A DNA stretch of 64,000 nucleotides from Aquabacterium sp. CECT 9606 (GCF_918741295.1 NZ_CAKKNB010000001.1:1178001-1242000); one strand, 5' to 3'; shown: positions 1-11,832, counted from the first letter of the stretch. Program-made: numbers and translations. The notes: generated from the letters alone by a model not told the origin.

Positions 1-1462
1 TGCAGGCAGACAGATCAATCTCACACAGGCTGTCGGGGCCGGTGGCGAGGCCTTGGGTCTGGCGCCATTCGTTGCAGATGGCGGCCACGGTTTCCAGCAG
101 GTCGATCGCTGGCGCCGGTGGGCGCAGACCGGGGGCCACGGCCAGCACGTCGTCAATGATGTTCTTGAGGCGGGCCACGTTGTCGGCCACCATCTGGGTC
201 AGGCGCTTTTGCGTGGGGGTGGTGGCGTCTTCACCCAGCAAGGCGTTGGCCTGCGCGATGGCGGACAGCGGGTTGCGGATTTCATGGGCGATGCCGGCGG
301 ACATGCGGCCCATGGCTGCAAGCTTGTCCTGGCGTTGGCGGGCCAACACCGTGCGCAGGTCTTCGATGAACATCACGCAGACGTCTTCGATGGCCTGGCC
401 GTCCCGGCCTTTGGTGAAGCGCACGCGCAGACGCAAGGCGCGGCTGGACTGGTCGTCAAAACGCAGGCTCAACTCCTGGCCGACATCGGCATGCAAAGGG
501 TTGGCGAAGGCCTGCTCGACCGCCTGCACCAATGGGCGCCATGCGGGCACGCCCCGCAATTGAAATGGCGGCGGCGGGGTGCTGCCTTGAACTGCCAGCA
601 AGCGGCGCGCAGCCGGATTGGCTGTGCGAACACGGCCCTGGCGGTCGGTCACCATCACGCCTTCGGCCATCTCTTCAATCACCAGCCGGTTGAGCTGGGC
701 CTGTTGGCGTGCCAACTCCAGGCTGCCCTTGGCGGTGCGTTCCTCGCGGGCCAGCCGGCCAGCCAGTTCACTGCCCATCACGGCCACCGCGAACAGGCCA
801 AAACCTGTCAGCCCCGCTTGTGTCATCAAGGACGACAGGTTGCCACCCTCGGCTGATTGCAGCCAGGCGGCGGCCAGCAGGTTCAAAGTGGCTGCAGCGG
901 CCACGCCCAGGGACATGATGCGGGGCATCAAGATGGCGGCCATCAACACGGGCAAGGCCAACAAGGCCTGCGAGTTGAGGTTGCTGCTGGTCAGAAAATT
1001 CAACCAGGCAAAGGCGGTGAGGTCGATGCCGATGGTGGCCAGCGCCTGCCGATGCTTGAGGTTGCGCTGATCGGGGTCTTTGGGCGGGTGCCGGGCGGCC
1101 CACGACCACACCATCAAGGTTAAAACGCTGTAAGACAAAGTGAGCCCAAGCACCCAGGCCGAAGGACGATTGCCCAGCAGCCAGGCGCCTGCGGTGATGG
1201 CGATCAACAGAATGGCCAACACCGCGCGCGCGGTCAGGAAGGCCCGGTAGATGCGAAAGAACGACGGGGGTCGGCGTTCTCCTCGGTTGGCCTTGCTGGC
1301 CGACGAGGGGGCCGCCTTGTCCAGTTGGTGCGCCCCCGCAGCCACGGTGGAGGCCTCGCCCTCGTGCCCGTTGCCTCCGAACCAGGATCCCTGGGTTTCA
1401 GGGCCAGAGCGCCCCGCGGCGTCATTCAACGCCTGGTCTGAGGGTGGCGTTGGTTTGGGCAT
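1..1462 (-). CDS. pilS: Sensor histidine kinase, PilS type (partial, C-terminus outside window)
   Basis: Membrane sensor kinase that by family knowledge phosphorylates PilR to control type IV pilin transcription. About 487 residues are visible; the ATP-binding domain lies beyond the window start. Residues about 70-250 are mostly hydrophobic (several membrane segments), followed by a PAS-like region and a HisKA domain with the phospho-acceptor His in 'AHEIRNPLS' near residue 393. The ATG shares one base with the stop of the upstream small gene (TGATG), so the two are probably translationally coupled. The assignment to PilS rather than another kinase rests on the membrane topology and on the ffh / YpjD-like / PP0621-like neighbourhood; the partner pilR is not in view. 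Confidence 0.8.
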   Translation of the reverse strand, partial: MPKPTPPSDQALNDAAGRSGPETQGSWFGGNGHEGEASTVAAGAHQLDKAAPSSASKANRGERRPPSFFRIYRAFLTARAVLAILLIAITAGAWLLGNRPSAWVLGLTLSYSVLTLMVWSWAARHPPKDPDQRNLKHRQALATIGIDLTAFAWLNFLTSSNLNSQALLALPVLMAAILMPRIMSLGVAAAATLNLLAAAWLQSAEGGNLSSLMTQAGLTGFGLFAVAVMGSELAGRLAREERTAKGSLELARQQAQLNRLVIEEMAEGVMVTDRQGRVRTANPAARRLLAVQGSTPPPPFQLRGVPAWRPLVQAVEQAFANPLHADVGQELSLRFDDQSSRALRLRVRFTKGRDGQAIEDVCVMFIEDLRTVLARQRQDKLAAMGRMSAGIAHEIRNPLSAIAQANALLGEDATTPTQKRLTQMVADNVARLKNIIDDVLAVAPGLRPPAPAIDLLETVAAICNEWRQTQGLATGPDSLCEIDLSAC

Positions 1463-1704
1463 CAGCGAGCGCGCGGGCCGGCGCGGCGATGATCTTCGCT
1501 GCAAAAATAGTCGACTCCGCTGGGCCGCTGGCCAAGCAAGGCTTCATTGGCCGGCATGTGCAGGCCGCAGTGGGCGCACTCCACCATGGATTGGGGTTTG
1601 GCTGGCGGCGCTGGCTTGTCGGCGGGCGTGGTGCCAACGCGCGGCTTGCGCCACAGGTAGAACAGCCAGGCGGCCAACAGGCCCAGCAACAGGTATTTGA
1701 TCAT
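1462..1704 (-). CDS. Small membrane-anchored protein, PP0621-like
   Basis: Eighty residues. The N-terminus is one hydrophobic helix (residues 4-17) followed by 'YLWRKPR'. After a Pro-rich linker comes a compact Cys/His tail with 'CAHCGLHMP' and 'YFCSEDH', which looks like a small zinc-binding site. Such proteins are commonly encoded just upstream of pilS in beta- and gamma-proteobacteria; function is unknown. The stop codon overlaps the pilS start by one base, and the YpjD-like gene lies 18 bp upstream, so the three genes are probably one operon. Confidence 0.75.
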   Translation of the reverse strand: MIKYLLLGLLAAWLFYLWRKPRVGTTPADKPAPPAKPQSMVECAHCGLHMPANEALLGQRPSGVDYFCSEDHRRAGPRAR

Positions 1705-1722
1705 GGTGAACTGAGGAACTCT

Positions 1723-2583
1723 TTAGACAGTGGCCGAACGGTGCAGCACCACTTCCATCACGAAGCGAGAGCCCACATAAGCCAGCAGCAACAACGTGGA
1801 GCCGGCGTACAGCCAGCGCACAGCCTGACGGCCCCGCCAGCCGAATTGATAGCGGCCCACGAGCAAGATGGCAAAAACAAGCCAGGACAGCACAGAGAAC
1901 ACGGATTTGTGATCCCAGCGCCAGGGGTTGGACGACCAGATGCCCAGCACCAGCGTCAGTGTCAGCATGGCAAAGCCCGCGGCCACGAAACGCAAGGTCA
2001 GGGATTCAAGCCTCAACAGGGGCATGCCCAAGGCCTGCGGTGTGCCGAGCGAAATGGGCTTGGCAGCGGGCGAACCGGGGCGGGCCCGCAATTGTTTTTC
2101 AGCCAGCCGCATCAAGGCTGCGTGCATCAATGCCGCGCCAATCAATCCGTAAGAGGCGAACCCCGAAATCCAGTGCAGGGGCGCCCATGGGGAGCCGCTG
2201 CCGGGGTGTTCCTGGCCCGGGAAAGCCCAGGACAAGGCCACGGTGGCGGCCGCCAGCCAGGCCAATGCGCGGCGCACTGCGGGCAGGCCCAAGCGGTGGC
2301 TTTCGATGGCGTAGACCGCCAGCACCAACCAGGTGGTGACCGACAAGGCCGGCGCGAACCCGAAACGCGCGGCGGGGTGGGCGGTGTTCCAGGAAAAGGT
2401 GTCCAGGACAATGGAGACAGCGTGGGCAAGCCATGCCAGCGCGAGCGCGCCCCAGATGCGCCGGCTCTGGGTGGAAGCCGGCTGGCCCTGGCCTTCGGGT
2501 AGCACGCTGGCCAGGCCATAGGCCAGCACGGCGATGGCACTGGGCCAAAAGGTCAAAGAGGCGGGCGATAGAATCATCCACAC
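1723..2583 (-). CDS. ypjD: Inner-membrane cytochrome c assembly-like protein (YpjD/CcsA family)
   Basis: 286 residues with about eight hydrophobic segments, matching the CcsA/YpjD family of multi-spanning inner-membrane proteins related to haem-handling cytochrome c maturation factors. The family's conserved central 'HWISGFASYGLIGAALMHA' region and the later 'WDHKSVFSVLSWLVF' segment with a conserved-type His are visible. It is divergent from ffh, which starts 68 bp away, the usual arrangement in proteobacteria. The exact biochemical role of YpjD proteins is not settled; the family assignment is firmer than the function. Confidence 0.8.
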   Translation of the reverse strand: MWMILSPASLTFWPSAIAVLAYGLASVLPEGQGQPASTQSRRIWGALALAWLAHAVSIVLDTFSWNTAHPAARFGFAPALSVTTWLVLAVYAIESHRLGLPAVRRALAWLAAATVALSWAFPGQEHPGSGSPWAPLHWISGFASYGLIGAALMHAALMRLAEKQLRARPGSPAAKPISLGTPQALGMPLLRLESLTLRFVAAGFAMLTLTLVLGIWSSNPWRWDHKSVFSVLSWLVFAILLVGRYQFGWRGRQAVRWLYAGSTLLLLAYVGSRFVMEVVLHRSATV

Positions 2584-2650
2584 AGTTTAAGGTCGCCCGG
2601 GCTTGTTTGCCCGGTCTCCATCTCGCGCATCACCGCACTCAACGCATCCC

Positions 2651-4033
2651 ATGGCATCCAACCTTACCGAACGACTGAGCCGCCTGGTCAAAACCATGCG
2701 CGGGCAGTCTCGCATCACCGAGACCAATGTGCAGGACATGTTGCGCGAAGTGCGCATGGCCTTGCTGGAGGCCGACGTGGCCCTGCCGGTGGTGCGCGAC
2801 TTCATTGCACGCGTCAAGGACAAGGCCTTGGGCCAGGAAGTCGTGGCATCGCTGACGCCCGGCCAGGTGCTGGTCAGCCTGGTGCAGAAAGAACTGTCCG
2901 CCACCATGGGTGATGGTGTGGCCGACCTGAACCTGGCGACGCAACCCCCGGCGATCATCCTGATGGCGGGCTTGCAAGGCGCCGGCAAGACCACGACCAC
3001 GGCCAAGCTGGCCAAGCACCTGATTGAAAAGCGCAAGAAGAAGGTCTTGACGGTGTCCGCCGACGTGTACCGGCCGGCCGCCATCGAGCAGCTCAAGATG
3101 GTGACTGGACAAGCCGGCGCCGAGTGGTTTCCGTCCACGCCAGATCAAAAGCCGCGCGACATCGTCACGGCCGCCATTGACCATGCGCGCAAGCACTTCT
3201 TTGACGTGCTGTTGGTGGACACGGCCGGACGGCTGGCCATCGACGAAGCCTTGATGGCCGAAATCAAGGAACTGCATGCCCTGCTCAACCCGGTCGAGAC
3301 CTTGTTCGTGGTCGACGCCATGCAGGGCCAGGATGCCATCAACACGGCCAAGGCCTTCAAGGATGCCTTGCCCTTGACCGGCGTGGTGCTGACCAAGCTG
3401 GACGGCGATTCACGCGGTGGTGCAGCCCTGTCGGTGCGCCAGATCACCGGTGTGCCCATCAAGTTCGCGGGCGTGTCTGAAAAGATCGATGGCCTGGAAG
3501 TGTTTGACGCCGACCGCCATGCCGGACGCGTGCTGGGCATGGGCGACATTGTTGCCTTGGTGGAGGAAGTCACCAAGGGTGTGGATGTGGCGGCGGCGCA
3601 GAAGCTGGCCGACAAGGTCAAGTCTGGCGTTGATTTCGATTTGGACGATTTCCTGGCGCAACTCAGCCAGATGAAGAAGATGGGCGGCCTCTCCGGCTTG
3701 ATGGACAAGCTGCCGTCCGAACTGGCCAGCAAGGCCGGTGGCGCCGACATGGACAAGGCCGAGCGCGACATGCGTCGCATGGAAGGCATGATCAATGCCA
3801 TGACCGCCAAAGAGCGCCGCCAGCCCGCGCTGCTGATGGATGGCAAGAGCAAGGCCAGTCGCAAGCGCCGCATCGCCGCGGGTGCCGGCGTGCAGATCCA
3901 GGACGTCAACCGCATGCTCAACCAGTTCGACCAGATGCGCCAGATGATGAAGAAAATGAAAGGCGGCGGCCTGATGAAGATGATGAAGCGCATGGGCGGC
4001 ATGAAGGGCCTGCCCGGCATGGGCGGGCGCTGA
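2651..4033 (+). CDS. ffh: Signal recognition particle protein Ffh
   Basis: GTPase of the signal recognition particle; binds 4.5S RNA and signal sequences and delivers ribosomes to FtsY at the membrane. 460 residues, normal length. An N domain (1-85) is followed by the NG GTPase with P-loop 'GAGKTTTTAKL' near 107, 'DTAGRL' near 190 and 'TKLDGD' near 247. The Met-rich M domain ends in 'KKMKGGGLMKMMKRMGG'. Start chosen at 'MASNLTERL', which matches the family N-terminus; an upstream in-frame extension has no family support. ftsY lies on the opposite strand 1 kb downstream. Confidence 0.98.
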   Translation: MASNLTERLSRLVKTMRGQSRITETNVQDMLREVRMALLEADVALPVVRDFIARVKDKALGQEVVASLTPGQVLVSLVQKELSATMGDGVADLNLATQPPAIILMAGLQGAGKTTTTAKLAKHLIEKRKKKVLTVSADVYRPAAIEQLKMVTGQAGAEWFPSTPDQKPRDIVTAAIDHARKHFFDVLLVDTAGRLAIDEALMAEIKELHALLNPVETLFVVDAMQGQDAINTAKAFKDALPLTGVVLTKLDGDSRGGAALSVRQITGVPIKFAGVSEKIDGLEVFDADRHAGRVLGMGDIVALVEEVTKGVDVAAAQKLADKVKSGVDFDLDDFLAQLSQMKKMGGLSGLMDKLPSELASKAGGADMDKAERDMRRMEGMINAMTAKERRQPALLMDGKSKASRKRRIAAGAGVQIQDVNRMLNQFDQMRQMMKKMKGGGLMKMMKRMGGMKGLPGMGGR

Positions 4034-4216
4034 GCAGCCTCAACCCCTGCCTACGTTTGAAACGCTTTGTCACCGCATCGACTGCAAGCCCGCATTGACC
4101 CTCGGGGCCGGGGCTGGTACTTTCCGCTTGAGTATTGACGGCCATGTGCCGATGTTGTCGATGAGGCCCGTCCAACGGGTTAGTGTCGATTGGTTTTTCG
4201 GGCGTGGATGGTTTCA

Positions 4217-5014
4217 ATGGCAGTTTTGAATGCGTGGTGGCCAGCGGTTCTGGCAATTCTGGTCTTGATGGGCCTGTGCGGTGTGGCGTTGGCGTTGAAA
4301 TCGCGCGGCGGTGCCCCCAAGTCGCAGCGCCGGGTGGGTGGCACCTCATCAGTCGAGGCCGGAGACACCCTGGCTGCCTGGAGCCCGACATCGACGCGGG
4401 TCTTGACCCGCTCGGAGCGTGAGGCTTATCACGTCTTGCGCAAAGCCTTGCCCGAACACATGGTGCTGGCGCAGGTGCCTTTGGCCCGATTTCTGCGCGT
4501 GCCTACACGCAACTCTTACAGCGAATGGTTGCGCCGCGTGGGCTCCATTTGTGCCGATCTGGTGGTGTGCGATGACTCATCCCAAGTGATCGCCGTGGTC
4601 GAGTTGCGCCAGCCCGTCAAGCAAGAGAAGCCTCGAACGGTGCGCCGCCATGCCCGCATGGACCGTGTGCTGGCCGCTGCCGGCATCCCGGTGTATGTCT
4701 GGCTGGAAGGTGCCTTGCCGGGCCCAGCGGTGGCCCGCGAAGCCTTGCTTGGCGCGGCCTTGACGATGCCCAAGCGGCCCGTGGGTACCAACAGTCAAAC
4801 GCGTCGCAGTGCGGAAGCCGCGGCCGTGGTGGCCTCCATGCAGTCGGCCGGTGCCATGCACGGCATGTCCGTCAGTGAAGACGAGAACGACTTCAACCCG
4901 GATGATTTTGCCGACGACGAAGCCGAGCGCAAAGAGCCGCCCCCGTCCACCTGGTTTGATGACCTGGAATCCAGCCCGATGCCGCTGGAAGAGGCTTCCA
5001 CCTCTCGCCACTGA
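4217..5014 (+). CDS. Membrane-anchored DUF2726 protein
   Basis: About 265 residues. One N-terminal membrane helix (about 10-28) is followed by a DUF2726-type domain (about 70-190) with 'LTRSEREAYHVLRKAL', 'QVPLARFLRV', 'DLVVCDDSSQVIAVVEL' and 'RMDRVLAAAGIPVYVW'. This fold resembles restriction-endonuclease-like or topoisomerase C-terminal-like domains, but no function is established. The C-terminal 60 residues are acidic and probably disordered. In-frame start codons lie at 4190, 4208 and 4217; 4217 places the hydrophobic helix directly at the N-terminus. It sits between ffh and ftsY but has no known link to protein targeting. Confidence 0.72.
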   Translation: MAVLNAWWPAVLAILVLMGLCGVALALKSRGGAPKSQRRVGGTSSVEAGDTLAAWSPTSTRVLTRSEREAYHVLRKALPEHMVLAQVPLARFLRVPTRNSYSEWLRRVGSICADLVVCDDSSQVIAVVELRQPVKQEKPRTVRRHARMDRVLAAAGIPVYVWLEGALPGPAVAREALLGAALTMPKRPVGTNSQTRRSAEAAAVVASMQSAGAMHGMSVSEDENDFNPDDFADDEAERKEPPPSTWFDDLESSPMPLEEASTSRH

Positions 5015-5028
5015 GCAGCGCGTTCAGG

Positions 5029-6141
5029 TCAGGTCAAAAGGGCCTGTGCAAATTCGCGTGCGTTGAAGGTCTGCAGGTCTTCCAGCTTCTCGCCCACGCC
5101 CACGAAGTACACCGGCACGGCCCCGCCTGGGCGGCCACGTGACCACAGTGCGATGGCGGCCAGCACGCCGCCCTTGGCCGTGCCGTCCAGCTTGGTCACC
5201 ACCAACCCGGTCAGGCCCAGCGCCTCGTCGAAGGCCTTGACCTGAGAGAGCGCGTTTTGCCCGGTGTTGCCATCGACCACGAGCAGGACCTCGTGAGGCG
5301 CACCCTCCATGGCCTTGCCGATCACGCGCTTGACCTTGCGCAACTCGTCCATCAAATGAAGTTGCGTGGCCAGGCGGCCAGCGGTGTCGGCGATGACCAC
5401 ATCGCATCCGCGTGCACGGCCTGCCTGCACGGCATCAAACGTCACGGCCGCAGGATCGCCGTTTTCCTGGCTGACGATGTCCACGCGATTGCGGTCGGCC
5501 CACACCAGCAACTGTTCGCGCGCGGCCGCACGGAAGGTGTCGGCGGCGGCCAGCAGCACGCGCTGGTTGGAATCGCTGAGGTGGCGGGTGAGCTTGCCGA
5601 TGGTGGTGGTCTTGCCCGCGCCGTTCACGCCCGCCACCATCATCACGGTGGGGGTGTGCTGGCCCACTGCCAGCGATTTCTCAAGCGGCTTGAGCAGGTC
5701 GGTGATGGCTTCGATCAACAACACTTTCACGGCCCCGGGATCGCTGGCCTTGGCTTCCTTGACGCGGCGCTTGAGGTCGGCCAGCAAATGCTCTGTCGCG
5801 GCCACGCCGGCGTCGGCCATCAGCAAGGCGGCTTCCAGCTCTTCGTACAAGGCATCGTCGATCTGCGTGCCTGTGAAGACCTGTGAAATGCTGGAGCTGG
5901 TTTTGCGCAAGCCTGCCTTGAGCTTGTCCATCCACGAGCGCCGCTCAACCACAGGCTCAGGGGCGGGCGGGATCTGCGCGGGCGCGGGTTGCACAGCCAC
6001 GGGAGCCTTCGGTGCCACCACAGGAGCACTGACAGGAGCAGCGGCGGGCGCTGAGCGTGCCTCAGGAGGCAAGGTGGACGGTGGGTCTGCTGGTGCGGGG
6101 CTGCCGCCCAGGCCCAGCTTTTTCTTGATGAAACTGAACAT
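5029..6141 (-). CDS. ftsY: Signal recognition particle receptor FtsY
   Basis: GTPase receptor for the Ffh/4.5S RNA particle at the inner membrane. 370 residues: a Pro/Ala-rich A domain (1-80) starting with amphipathic 'MFSFIKKKLGLGG', then the NG domain with P-loop 'GVNGAGKTTTIGKL' near 172, 'DTAGRLATQ' near 255 and 'TKLDGTAKGG' near 317. Divergent from rsmD, whose start lies 58 bp away, the usual ftsY-rsmD arrangement. The shortened A domain is typical of this order. Confidence 0.98.
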   Translation of the reverse strand: MFSFIKKKLGLGGSPAPADPPSTLPPEARSAPAAAPVSAPVVAPKAPVAVQPAPAQIPPAPEPVVERRSWMDKLKAGLRKTSSSISQVFTGTQIDDALYEELEAALLMADAGVAATEHLLADLKRRVKEAKASDPGAVKVLLIEAITDLLKPLEKSLAVGQHTPTVMMVAGVNGAGKTTTIGKLTRHLSDSNQRVLLAAADTFRAAAREQLLVWADRNRVDIVSQENGDPAAVTFDAVQAGRARGCDVVIADTAGRLATQLHLMDELRKVKRVIGKAMEGAPHEVLLVVDGNTGQNALSQVKAFDEALGLTGLVVTKLDGTAKGGVLAAIALWSRGRPGGAVPVYFVGVGEKLEDLQTFNAREFAQALLT

Positions 6142-6199
6142 GCGCAGATTGTAGGGTGGGGGTTTCTACAATCGGAGTTTTCCCACGGACCTCTTTTTG

Positions 6200-8159
<1,960 letters not shown>

Positions 8160-8193
8160 TTTTCTCTCCCTTTTTTATAGATATTTGAATGGC

Positions 8194-8826
8194 TCACTCA
8201 GGCTTGGGGTCGCCCGCTGGCGGTGCGAGTGGGGGCCGCGGTGGCTTGGGTCGGGGCGGCTGGGCGTGGACCAGCAAGGTGGCCTTGGGCATGTCACCCA
8301 CGATGAAGGCTTCGGTGGCGCCCAGGGCCTGGTCGATGCATTTCTCGATGGCCTGCCGCTCGGCCTGAGGCGGTTTGCGCAGCACATAGGCCGCTACTTC
8401 GGTTTTGATGCCCGGGTGGCCGATGCCCAGGCGAAGCCGCCAATAGTCGGGCGAGCCGAGTTGTGCGTGGATGTCACGCAAGCCATTGTGGCCGGCGTGT
8501 CCGCCGCTGTGCTTGAGCTTGACCTGGCCTGGCAGCAAATCGAGTTCGTCATGTGCCACCAAAATTTCGCTGGGCAGGATCTTGAAGAACTTGGCCAGGG
8601 CCGCCACGGATTTGCCCGAGACGTTCATGTAGGTTTGTGGCTGCAGCAGCCACACTGGCCCGCCGGGCAGGTTGGCCCGTGCCACAAAGCCGTGGTAACT
8701 GCGGTCGGCCACCAGGTTGACGTTCAGGCGGCGTGCCAACGCGTCGATCCACCAGAAACCGGCGTTGTGGCGGGTGTCTTCGTATTCAGGGCCGGGGTTG
8801 CCCAGGCCAACAAACAGTCGAATCAT
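8194..8826 (-). CDS. pth: Peptidyl-tRNA hydrolase
   Basis: Releases tRNA from peptidyl-tRNA that has dropped off ribosomes. About 210 residues; the catalytic His is in 'DTRHNAGFW' (His20), with 'GLGNPG' at 7-12 and '[10 protein letters not shown]' and '[12 protein letters not shown]' downstream. Start chosen at '[12 protein letters not shown]'; a longer frame exists upstream but runs into the terminator region. The C-terminus has an unusual Pro/Lys tail ('[14 protein letters not shown]'). It follows rplY, as is standard in proteobacteria. Confidence 0.96.
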   Translation of the reverse strand: MIRLFVGLGNPGPEYEDTRHNAGFWWIDALARRLNVNLVADRSYHGFVARANLPGGPVWLLQPQTYMNVSGKSVAALAKFFKILPSEILVAHDELDLLPGQVKLKHSGGHAGHNGLRDIHAQLGSPDYWRLRLGIGHPGIKTEVAAYVLRKPPQAERQAIEKCIDQALGATEAFIVGDMPKATLLVHAQPPRPKPPRPPLAPPAGDPKPE

Positions 8827-8856
8827 GATGGGCTGCGATGATGAATGGGACTTGTC

Positions 8857-8884
8857 CAAAAGAAAAGCCCCGCCAAAGCGGGGC
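8857..8884 (-). terminator. Rho-independent terminator after rplY
   Basis: Read on the minus strand, a perfect 7-bp GC stem (GCCCCGC / GCGGGGC, 8867-8873 and 8878-8884) with a 4-base loop is followed by a T-rich tract (8857-8866). It lies 35 bp after the rplY stop and 31 bp before the pth start, so it separates rplY from pth transcriptionally. Confidence 0.88.
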
Positions 8885-8918
8885 TTGACGGGGCTGTGTG
8901 CTCAAGAGAACAAGAAGA

Positions 8919-9542
8919 TTACTTCTTGCCCTTCTTGCCCTTGGCGGGTTCAGCGGCGGCCACGGGGGCAGCAATGATTTCTTCAGCCACGGGCTCGACC
9001 ACCGTCGCGATGGCGGGGTTCTTGCGGCCGTGCGTCAGGACCTTGATGCCGGCGCCGAAATCGACGTCGTTCAGGTGCAGCGTTTGGCCCTTGGTCATGG
9101 CGCCCAGGTCGATGGTCAGGTGCTCAGGCAACTGCTCGGCCAGGCATTCCACTTCCAGCTCGCTCACCACGTGGGTGATGGTGCATTTGTCGATCTTGAC
9201 CGCAGGTGCATCAGCTTCGTTGATGAAGTGCAGGGGGATCTTCTTGTGGATGCGGGTGGTGGCATCAACGCGTTGGAAGTCAACGTGCAGCACTTGTTGC
9301 TTGTAAGGGTGCAGCTGGTAATCACGCAGCAGGACTTTTTGCACGTTGCCAGCCAGTTCCATCTCGAGGATGGACGAGTGGAAGGCTTCCTTGCGCATGG
9401 CGTGGTACAGCGCGTTGTGATCGACTTCGATCGTGGTGGCTTCGCCAGCACCGTAAACGATGCCAGGAACTTTGCCGACGAGACGCAGGCGGCGGCTCGC
9501 TCCGGTCCCCTGCAGACTACGCTCAAAAGCGGTGAATTTCAT
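8919..9542 (-). CDS. rplY: 50S ribosomal protein L25/CTC
   Basis: Long (CTC) form of L25, which binds 5S rRNA. 207 residues: N-terminal L25 domain ('[20 protein letters not shown]', 'VPGIVYG', '[10 protein letters not shown]') followed by the TL5/CTC beta domain with 'LPEHLTIDL' and 'GQTLHLND', and a Lys/Ala-rich tail. Start placed at 'MKFTAF'; an alternative Met lies four codons upstream. Located between prs and pth, the usual order. Confidence 0.96.
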   Translation of the reverse strand: MKFTAFERSLQGTGASRRLRLVGKVPGIVYGAGEATTIEVDHNALYHAMRKEAFHSSILEMELAGNVQKVLLRDYQLHPYKQQVLHVDFQRVDATTRIHKKIPLHFINEADAPAVKIDKCTITHVVSELEVECLAEQLPEHLTIDLGAMTKGQTLHLNDVDFGAGIKVLTHGRKNPAIATVVEPVAEEIIAAPVAAAEPAKGKKGKK

Positions 9543-9634
9543 GGATAACTCCAATATGGATAAAGCGCCCGCGACCAGGCGCTTGGGAAAAGACCACCTT
9601 CGGGCTCGCGCCCTCAGCGGTCAGGAAAATCGGA

Positions 9635-10597
9635 TCAGAAGTTGTTGTTCTGCTCCGAGAAGAGGGAGGTGACCGAGTCACCATCGGAGATGCGACGAAT
9701 CGTTTCGGCGAACAGGAAGGCGGCCGACAGTTGGCGGATCTTCTTGCACTCCTTGCCGGCATCATTCAAGGGAATGGTGTTGGCGATGACGACTTCGTCG
9801 AGTTGCGAATTCTTGATGCGTTCGATGGCCTGGCCAGAGAACACGGGGTGCGTGCAATACGCATAAACGTTTTTGGCGCCACGCTCTTTCAGCACTTCAG
9901 CCGCCTTGACCAGGGTGCCGGCGGTGTCGATCATGTCGTCCATGATCACGCAGTTGCGGCCATCGATTTCACCGATGACGTGCATCACTTCCGAGACATT
10001 GGCCTTGGGGCGGCGCTTGTCAATGATGGCCAGGTCGCAACCGAGTTGCTTGGCCAGCGCACGGGCGCGGACCACGCCGCCGACGTCGGGCGAGACCACC
10101 ACCAAGTCGTCGTAACCCTTGGATTGCAGGTCGGACAGCAACACGGGCGATGCGTAGATGTTGTCGACCGGGATGTTGAAGAAGCCCTGGATCTGGTCGG
10201 CGTGCAGGTCCATGGTCAGCAGGCGGTTGACGCCCACGGCTTCGAGCATGTTGGCGACGACACGTGCCGAGATGGCCACGCGGGTGGAGCGCGGGCGGCG
10301 GTCCTGGCGGGCATAGCCGTAGTAAGGGATGACGGCGGTGATGCGCTGGGCCGAGGCGCGCTTGAGCGCGTCGACCATGATGCACAACTCCATCAGGTGG
10401 TCATTGGTGGGCGCGCAAGTGGACTGCACCACGAAAACTTCACGACCGCGCACGTTTTGCTGGATCTCGACCGTGGTTTCGCCATCCGAGAAGCTGCCAA
10501 CGGCGGCCTTGCCAAGCTCAGCACCCAGGTGCGAAGCGATTTCTTGGGCAAGCGCCGGATTGGAGTTGCCAGTGAACAGTACGGTGTCGGATAGCAT
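9635..10597 (-). CDS. prs: Ribose-phosphate pyrophosphokinase
   Basis: Makes PRPP from ribose 5-phosphate and ATP, feeding nucleotide, His and Trp synthesis. 320 residues, normal length. Motifs: '[13 protein letters not shown]' at the N-terminus, flexible-loop '[19 protein letters not shown]', catalytic '[17 protein letters not shown]' and the PRPP-binding '[13 protein letters not shown]'. tRNA-Gln lies 132 bp upstream and rplY 92 bp downstream. Confidence 0.98.
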   Translation of the reverse strand: MLSDTVLFTGNSNPALAQEIASHLGAELGKAAVGSFSDGETTVEIQQNVRGREVFVVQSTCAPTNDHLMELCIMVDALKRASAQRITAVIPYYGYARQDRRPRSTRVAISARVVANMLEAVGVNRLLTMDLHADQIQGFFNIPVDNIYASPVLLSDLQSKGYDDLVVVSPDVGGVVRARALAKQLGCDLAIIDKRRPKANVSEVMHVIGEIDGRNCVIMDDMIDTAGTLVKAAEVLKERGAKNVYAYCTHPVFSGQAIERIKNSQLDEVVIANTIPLNDAGKECKKIRQLSAAFLFAETIRRISDGDSVTSLFSEQNNNF

Positions 10598-10729
10598 GGG
10601 CGGCGGCAGATGGCGGTGAATTGCATCTTGCCCATGCGCCTTGCCCTGGATCGGTGCGGCCGAACTTCAACCGCAGGCGGAGGTGATGGGCAATGTGCGT
10701 GCGTTCTTTGGAACGTACTTGAAGAACTT

Positions 10730-10806
10730 TGGCAGGGGAAGAAGGATTCGAACCTTCGCATGTCGGAATCAAAATCCGATGCCTTAACCAACTTGGCGAC
10801 TCCCCT
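10730..10806 (-). tRNA. tRNA-Gln (anticodon TTG)
   Basis: A 77-nt cloverleaf can be drawn on the minus strand: acceptor stem AGGGGAG / TTCCCCT, anticodon arm with loop TTTTGAT (anticodon TTG), T arm containing GGTTCGAATCC, and an encoded CCA end at 10730-10732. Its place between ispE and prs is the canonical beta-proteobacterial arrangement. Confidence 0.96.
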
Positions 10807-10959
10807 ACACAGGATCCGGTGCCTTTGCTTTTCAGCGCTGATCACCGAAACCGGTAGCTTGTTCTCTCATGCGAGAAGCCTCACATTATAGCCGGTTTTT
10901 TGCGACTACCGCAAGTTCTTGGGTTCTTTTTCGCTGTTTGTGCATGACACTGGAAAAAA

Positions 10960-11832
10960 TCAGGTCAAAACATCAAACAGCGGGTGACGACCCAGAACGC
11001 GGCAGAGGCGTCCGGCCCAAGTGGGATCATTGAGAGACACATCAGCGGGTGTGAATGACTGGTTTGCCGCGGGCGCCCCCAACCAGGAGAACACCGCGCT
11101 GCCGGAACCGGTCATGCGACTGTTGCCGAAGCGTTTCCGCATGATCTCAAGTGCCTGGCTGATCTGACTGCTGTGGTGCTCTGCGGGAGCTTGCAAGTCG
11201 TTGCGGCCAAAGCACTTGGGCGCTGCAAGAAAGAGCGAAATTGTAGCAGCTTCCGTGTTGCGAGAAAGATGGGGGCTGGTAAAAATGGCCTGTGTCGGCA
11301 CGGCGACAGGGGGTTTCAGGACCGCCAGGCGCGTGGCCATCAACTCAGGCGGCAGGGCGATCGGCATGATTTGCTCGCCAATGCCTTCCACCCAGGCATT
11401 GTGGCCGTGGATGAAAAATGGCACGTCGGCGCCAAGCCGAAGGGCCAGCTCGGCCAGGCGGTCACGGCTCCAGTGCAGGCCCCAAAGTTGGTTCAGTGCC
11501 AGCAAAACCGTGGCCGCGTCGGAGCTGCCCCCGCCCATGCCGGCACCCCAGGGCACCTGCTTGTCGATCTGGATGTCGGCGCCCTGCGAAGTGGCGCTTT
11601 CCTGCTGCAGCAGCTTTGCCGCGCGCAGGCAAAGGTCATCGGCTGGCAGGGCAGGGCCCAGGTCGTGGCGGTGCAATTGGCCATCGTCCCGGGTGTCGAT
11701 GTGCAGGGTGTCGGCCCAATCGATCAGAACGAACACTGACTGCAGCAGGTGGTAGCCGTCATCACGCCGGCCCGTGACATGCAGGAACAGGTTGAGTTTG
11801 GCGGGTGCGGGCAGGTTGTGAAGGCTGGCCAT
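10960..11832 (-). CDS. ispE: 4-diphosphocytidyl-2-C-methyl-D-erythritol kinase
   Basis: GHMP kinase of the non-mevalonate isoprenoid pathway. About 290 residues: 'PAPAKLNLFLHVTGRRDDGYH' at the N-terminus (Lys/Asn substrate contacts), ATP-binding glycine loop 'PWGAGMGGGSSDAA' near 95, 'GADVPFF' and 'MTGSGSAVF' near the C-terminus. Start chosen at 'MASLHNLPAPAKLN'; the longer frame runs into lolB. It follows lolB by 7 bp. Confidence 0.96.
   Translation of the reverse strand: MASLHNLPAPAKLNLFLHVTGRRDDGYHLLQSVFVLIDWADTLHIDTRDDGQLHRHDLGPALPADDLCLRAAKLLQQESATSQGADIQIDKQVPWGAGMGGGSSDAATVLLALNQLWGLHWSRDRLAELALRLGADVPFFIHGHNAWVEGIGEQIMPIALPPELMATRLAVLKPPVAVPTQAIFTSPHLSRNTEAATISLFLAAPKCFGRNDLQAPAEHHSSQISQALEIMRKRFGNSRMTGSGSAVFSWLGAPAANQSFTPADVSLNDPTWAGRLCRVLGRHPLFDVLT

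Noticed and set aside
42..1123. Long plus-strand frames opposite pilS
   Set aside because: They are shadows of the high-GC sensor kinase gene on the minus strand; their sequences are Arg/Ala/Gly-rich without domain features.
5257..6154. Plus-strand frames over ftsY (up to 262 codons)
   Set aside because: ftsY on the minus strand carries all GTPase motifs, so these are antisense shadows.
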